Origin: Betaproteobacteria bacterium | GTDB lineage: Bacteria; Pseudomonadota; Gammaproteobacteria; Burkholderiales; Rhodocyclaceae | DNA: 37,104 bases | NCBI GenBank assembly: GCA_004295105.1 | Contig: SHNC01000182.1 | Span: 1-37,104, forward strand | Direction of reading: 5' to 3' | Shown: positions 33,618-37,104 of the stretch, piece by piece | How the letters are laid out: each line of letters starts with the position of its first letter | Position numbering within the stretch: position 1 is the stretch's first letter | Translations under genes and position numbers: made by a program | The notes under the pieces: generated by a model | The model's database searches: none | The model's input: only the letters and a program-made list of their open reading frames with translations | What the model was told of the DNA's origin: nothing

Positions 33618-35822
33618 ATGTCCGACAGTGACGTGACCGTCCCCCCGCCGCCGGCCGCCGTGCCGGCATCCCCGGTACTCGCGCTCGATTTCGCGCGCCT
33701 CAAGGACAAGATCTCCGGCTACCTGAAGGCCGAGGACGTCGGCCGTGTCGAGGCCGCCTACCACTTCTCGGCCAATGCCCACGAGGGCCAGTTCCGCATC
33801 AGCGGCGACCCCTACATCTCGCATCCGGTGGCGGTCGCCTCCATCGTCGCCGACTGGCACCTCGACCCTCAGGCGCTGATCGCCGCGCTGCTGCACGACG
33901 TGATGGAGGACACCCACATCTCCAAGGCGGAGATCGCCGAGCGCTTCGGCAAGGTGTCGGCCGAGCTCGTCGACGGGCTGTCGAAGCTCGACAAGATCGA
34001 GTTCCGGTCGCAGGAGGAGGCGCAGGCGGAGAACTTCCGCAAGATGCTGCTGGCGATGGCCAGCGACCTGCGCGTGATCCTGATCAAGCTCGCCGACCGC
34101 ATGCACAACATGCGCACGCTCGATGCCGTGCGACCGGCCAAGCGCCGCCGTATCGCCAGTGAGACGCTGGAAATCTACGCGCCGATCGCCAACCGTCTCG
34201 GCCTCAACGACCTGTATCGCGAGCTGCAGGAGCTGTCCTTCGAGCACAAGTACCCGCTGCGCTTCCGCGTGCTGTCGCGGGCGATCCGCGCCGCGCGCGG
34301 CAACCGGCGCGAAGTGGTGGGCAAGGTGCTCGCCGCCATCGAGGAGCGTCTGCCGCAGTGGGGCATCGAAGCCGAGGTGCAGGGGCGCGAGAAGCACCTG
34401 TACGGCATCTACCGCAAGATGGTCGAGAAGCACCTGTCGTTCTCGCAGGTGCTCGACATCTACGGCTTTCGCGTCATCGTCAAGGACGTGCCGAGCTGCT
34501 ACCTGGCGCTCGGCGCGCTGCACTCGATGTACAAGCCGGTGCCGGGCAAGTTCAAGGACTACCTCGCCATTCCCAAGGCGAACGGCTACCAGAGCCTGCA
34601 CACCACGCTCATCGGCCCGTTCGGCATGCCGGTCGAGGTGCAGATCCGCACGCGCGAGATGCACCACATCGCCGAGGCCGGCGTCGCCTCGCACTGGCTG
34701 TACAAGGAAGACGAGAAGACCCTCACCGAGCTGCAGCAGAAGACGCACAGTTGGCTGCAGTCGCTGCTCGAGCTGCAGTCGGCCTCCGGCGAGGCCACCG
34801 AATTCCTCGAACACGTCAAGATCGACCTCTTTCCGGGCGAGGTGTACGCCTTCTCGCCCAAGGGCAAGATCTTCTCGCTGCCCAAGGGCTCGACGCCGGT
34901 GGACTTCGCCTACGCGGTACACACCGACGTCGGCAACCGCTGTGTCGCCTGCCGCATCAACGGCGACCTGATGCCGCTGCGCAGCGAGCTGCACAACGGC
35001 GACCAGGTCGAGATCATCACCGCGGCGCATGCCAACCCGAACCCGGCCTGGCTGTCCTACGTGCGCACCGGCAAGGCGCGCGCGCAGATCCGCCATTTCA
35101 TGAAGAGCGCGCAGCAGGATGAGTCCGTGGCCCTCGGCGAGCGCCTGCTGAACCAGGCGCTGCGGCCGCACGGCCTGACGCTCGGGCAGCTCTCGACCTT
35201 CGCCTGGGAGCGCTTCCTGCGCGACCGCGGCGTGCGCCACAAGAAAGACATCTTCGCCGACATCGGCCTGGGCAAGCGCCTGCCCGCCATCGTCGCGCGC
35301 CGCCTGTCGCAGGCGCAGGACATGGAGTCCGGCCGGCCCGACGTGGTCAAGCCCAAGCCTGCCGGCGCCATCACGATCCGCGGCTCGGAAGGCATTGCGG
35401 TGCAGCTCGCGCGCTGCTGCAGCCCGATTCCGGGCGACCCGATCATCGGCACGATCCGCAAGGGTCAGGGGCTGGAAGTACACCTGCACGACTGCCCGAC
35501 CGTCGCCAAGTTGCGCGGCGACCGTGGGCGGTGGGTCGACGTCGAGTGGGAGCCGGGCAGCGAACGCCTGTTCGATGTGCGCATCCGCGTGCTGACGCAC
35601 AACCAGCGCGGCGTGCTGGCCAAGGTGGCGAGTGCGATCTCCGAGGAAGACTGCAACATCCAGACGGTCAATATGGACAACGAGCAGGGTGAGTACACCG
35701 CGCTCAATCTCACGCTGCAGGTCCGCGACCGCATGCATCTGGCGCGCGTGATGCGCGCGGTGCGCCGGATTCCGGAAGTGGTGCGTGTCGGTCGCGTCCG
35801 CAGCGATGGCCGCGCCGGCTGA
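33618..35822 (+). CDS. spoT: Bifunctional (p)ppGpp synthetase/hydrolase SpoT
   Basis: This RSH enzyme makes and destroys (p)ppGpp, the stringent-response alarmone. The 734-aa protein has an HD hydrolase domain (ISHPVAVASIV and LLHDVMEDT, with His93/Asp94), a synthetase domain (YGFRVIVKD, KFKDYLAIPKANGYQSLHTT), a TGS domain (DLFPGEVYAFSPKG), a helical/zinc-finger region with CCSPIPGDPI, and a C-terminal ACT domain (ISEEDCNIQTVNMDNEQGEYT). The intact HD box marks a SpoT-type rather than RelA-type enzyme. ATG 33618 is preceded by GGGGGG/GGTCC. Confidence 0.95.
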   Translation: MSDSDVTVPPPPAAVPASPVLALDFARLKDKISGYLKAEDVGRVEAAYHFSANAHEGQFRISGDPYISHPVAVASIVADWHLDPQALIAALLHDVMEDTHISKAEIAERFGKVSAELVDGLSKLDKIEFRSQEEAQAENFRKMLLAMASDLRVILIKLADRMHNMRTLDAVRPAKRRRIASETLEIYAPIANRLGLNDLYRELQELSFEHKYPLRFRVLSRAIRAARGNRREVVGKVLAAIEERLPQWGIEAEVQGREKHLYGIYRKMVEKHLSFSQVLDIYGFRVIVKDVPSCYLALGALHSMYKPVPGKFKDYLAIPKANGYQSLHTTLIGPFGMPVEVQIRTREMHHIAEAGVASHWLYKEDEKTLTELQQKTHSWLQSLLELQSASGEATEFLEHVKIDLFPGEVYAFSPKGKIFSLPKGSTPVDFAYAVHTDVGNRCVACRINGDLMPLRSELHNGDQVEIITAAHANPNPAWLSYVRTGKARAQIRHFMKSAQQDESVALGERLLNQALRPHGLTLGQLSTFAWERFLRDRGVRHKKDIFADIGLGKRLPAIVARRLSQAQDMESGRPDVVKPKPAGAITIRGSEGIAVQLARCCSPIPGDPIIGTIRKGQGLEVHLHDCPTVAKLRGDRGRWVDVEWEPGSERLFDVRIRVLTHNQRGVLAKVASAISEEDCNIQTVNMDNEQGEYTALNLTLQVRDRMHLARVMRAVRRIPEVVRVGRVRSDGRAG

Positions 35823-35876
35823 ACGCCGTGCGCCAATCGGATAAAATCATGCTCATTCACAGGGAGAAGGGTCGAA

Positions 35877-36065
35877 ATGGCGACGTACGAATCCGATCAC
35901 ACCAAGTTCATGCGTGAGTGGCTGCAGAAGCATCCTCAGGAAGTGGTCGAACAGAAGAGGGGCCGCGCATTGTGGTGGGACAAGCCGCAGACGCTGGAAG
36001 AACAGCAGCGCTTCGACGACAGCCGCGTGCCGGTAAAGCCGTACTACTACGACGCCAATCATTGA
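35877..36065 (+). CDS. DUF3460 family small protein
   Basis: A 62-aa basic/acidic protein of the DUF3460 family, found mainly in betaproteobacteria; its function is unknown. It opens MATYESDHTKFMREWLQKHP and continues with QKRGRALWWDK and RVPVKPYYYD. It has a strong ribosome-binding site (AGGGAGAAGG, 35861-35870). TAAAAT at 35842-35847 could be a -10 for a separate transcript, with a weak -35. There is no signal peptide or membrane helix. Confidence 0.85.
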   Translation: MATYESDHTKFMREWLQKHPQEVVEQKRGRALWWDKPQTLEEQQRFDDSRVPVKPYYYDANH

Positions 36066-36191
36066 TGCGACTGCCGCGCCGGCGGTGTTCCCGGCGGCGT
36101 GGGGTCCGTTGCGAATCGGCACCGTGCAGGGACGGGATCGTCCGCTGCGCGCGCGGTCGCGCGTCGTCGCGTCCGAGGAGTGCTTGAAGCG

Positions 36192-37104
36192 ATGAGCCTG
36201 TCCCCGGGCCTGCCCGCGCGGCTCGCGATCGTCGATGTCGAGACCACCGGCGCGCACCCGGTGCGCGACCGTGTCACCGAGATCGCGATCCTGCGCGTCG
36301 AAGGCGGTGAAGTGGTGGCGCGCTGGGAGAGCCTGGTCAATCCGGGCATGCCCATCCCGGGGATGATCCAGGACCTGATCGGCATCACCGACGCCATGGT
36401 GGCCGCGGCGCCGCCCTTCGCCGCCCTCGCCGACACGGTGGCGGCACTGCTGCAGGACTGCGTGTTCGTGGCGCACAACGCGCGCTTCGACTACGGCTTC
36501 ATCAAGAACGAATTCGCACGCGCCGGCCGGGCGTTCGATGCGCCGGTGCTGTGCACCGTGAAGCTGTCGCGCGCGCTGCATCCCGAGCATCACCGCCACG
36601 GGCTCGATGCGTTGATCGAGCGCCACGGCCTGGTGTGCGACGCGCGCCACCGCGCGATGGGCGATAGCGAGGCGTTGTGGCAGTTCGCGCGGCTGGTGAG
36701 CGACCGCTTCGCGCCGGAGTTGGTCGCGCGCGCCGCCGAACGCGCGATGAAGGCGCCCGCGCAGCCGCCCGGCCTGCCCGAAGGCATGCTGGAAGCGGTG
36801 CCGGACGGCCCCGGCATCTATCTGTTCCATGCCGAGGCCGAGCTGCCGCCGGCGGGGCGCAGCGAGCGGCCGCTCTACCTCGGTCGCAGCCTGAACCTGC
36901 GCGGCAAGGTCAGGGAACACTTTTCCGCCGCCGGCGCGAAGGGGCGCGATGCCGAACTCGCCCGCCAGGTGCGTCGCGTCGACTGGATCGAGACCGCGGG
37001 CGAACTGGGGGCGCTGCTGCTCGAGGCCGAACTGTTGAAGCGGCTGCGACCGTCGGGCAACCGCGTGCCCGAAGGCGCGGAGGCCGCGTTCGCGCTGCGG
37101 CTCA
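36192..37104 (+). CDS. DnaQ-like 3'-5' exonuclease fused to GIY-YIG nuclease domain (partial)
   Basis: The first 304 codons are in the window; the gene runs off the right edge without a stop. Residues 8-175 form a DEDDh exonuclease like DNA polymerase III epsilon, with Asp15/Glu17 in IVDVETTG, Asp100 in HNARFDYGF, and His153/Asp158 in ARHRAMGDSEA. Residues about 200-290 form a UvrC-like GIY-YIG domain (GPGIYLF, LYLGRSLNLRGKV, and Glu280). Such fusions are known in proteobacteria and are related to Cho/UvrC incision. A DNA-repair role is inferred. It starts at ATG 36192, 126 bp after the DUF3460 gene, with GAGGAG at 36176-36181 rather far upstream. Confidence 0.88.
   Translation, partial: MSLSPGLPARLAIVDVETTGAHPVRDRVTEIAILRVEGGEVVARWESLVNPGMPIPGMIQDLIGITDAMVAAAPPFAALADTVAALLQDCVFVAHNARFDYGFIKNEFARAGRAFDAPVLCTVKLSRALHPEHHRHGLDALIERHGLVCDARHRAMGDSEALWQFARLVSDRFAPELVARAAERAMKAPAQPPGLPEGMLEAVPDGPGIYLFHAEAELPPAGRSERPLYLGRSLNLRGKVREHFSAAGAKGRDAELARQVRRVDWIETAGELGALLLEAELLKRLRPSGNRVPEGAEAAFALRL

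Noticed and set aside
1..37104. tRNA, rRNA, CRISPR arrays, insertion sequences or phage genes
   Set aside because: I saw no cloverleaf sequence, no rRNA core, no regularly spaced repeats, and no transposase or integrase motifs on either strand.

Overview
The window is GC-rich chromosomal DNA of a betaproteobacterium, most likely of the Rhodocyclales (Azoarcus/Thauera/Zoogloea-like). The pointers are the order rsmB - DUF4390 - ntrY - ntrX - trkA - trkH, the block yicC - gmk - rpoZ - spoT, the metX-metW pair, and strong G/C third-position codon use. Taxonomy is inferred from gene order and protein character only. Nearly everything is core housekeeping. I see no phage, insertion sequence, CRISPR array, rRNA or tRNA.

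Layout. 1-576: a decayed TSUP (TauE/SafE) permease pseudogene running in from the left edge, followed by a perfect consensus parS site. 617-9818 (+): a spermidine-synthase-like gene, then rsmB, a DUF4390 gene, ntrY, ntrX, trkA and trkH. 9936-13590 (+): hemE and priA, separated by a 385-bp AT-rich gap holding a cluster of DnaA-box-like sequences. 13604-17801 (-): a beta-carbonic anhydrase, then a coupled run read leftwards: ampG-like permease, azlC, azlD and a SMUG1-type uracil-DNA glycosylase. 18307-18624 (+): an orphan 105-aa protein behind a 505-bp gap.

18713-20580 (-): metX and metW under a promoter, a SAM-II-type riboswitch and an intrinsic terminator. 20637-24352 (+): thiS, thiG, trmB and sppA, closed by a 35-bp perfect palindrome. 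24433-27249 (+): a membrane PAS-GGDEF-EAL protein with a degenerate GGDEF motif. 27319-31784 (-): hemW, rdgB, rph, a PP2C phosphatase and a Ser/Thr kinase. 31885-37104 (+): yicC, gmk, rpoZ, spoT, a DUF3460 protein and a DnaQ-like exonuclease/GIY-YIG fusion cut by the right edge.

How the genes fit together: NtrYX is a membrane two-component system next to a Trk potassium uptake pair. MetX/MetW form the entry to methionine synthesis and appear to be controlled by SAM through attenuation. ThiS/ThiG build the thiazole half of thiamine. Gmk, RpoZ and SpoT link GTP supply, RNA polymerase and (p)ppGpp. RdgB, the uracil glycosylase, PriA and the exonuclease/nuclease fusion serve genome maintenance. 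The parS site and the DnaA-box cluster about 10.5 kb away suggest that the window lies in the origin-proximal part of the chromosome. No single undescribed multi-gene system stands out. The best leads are the metX attenuator, the parS/DnaA-box neighbourhood, the NtrX without a Walker A motif, and the orphan 105-aa gene.
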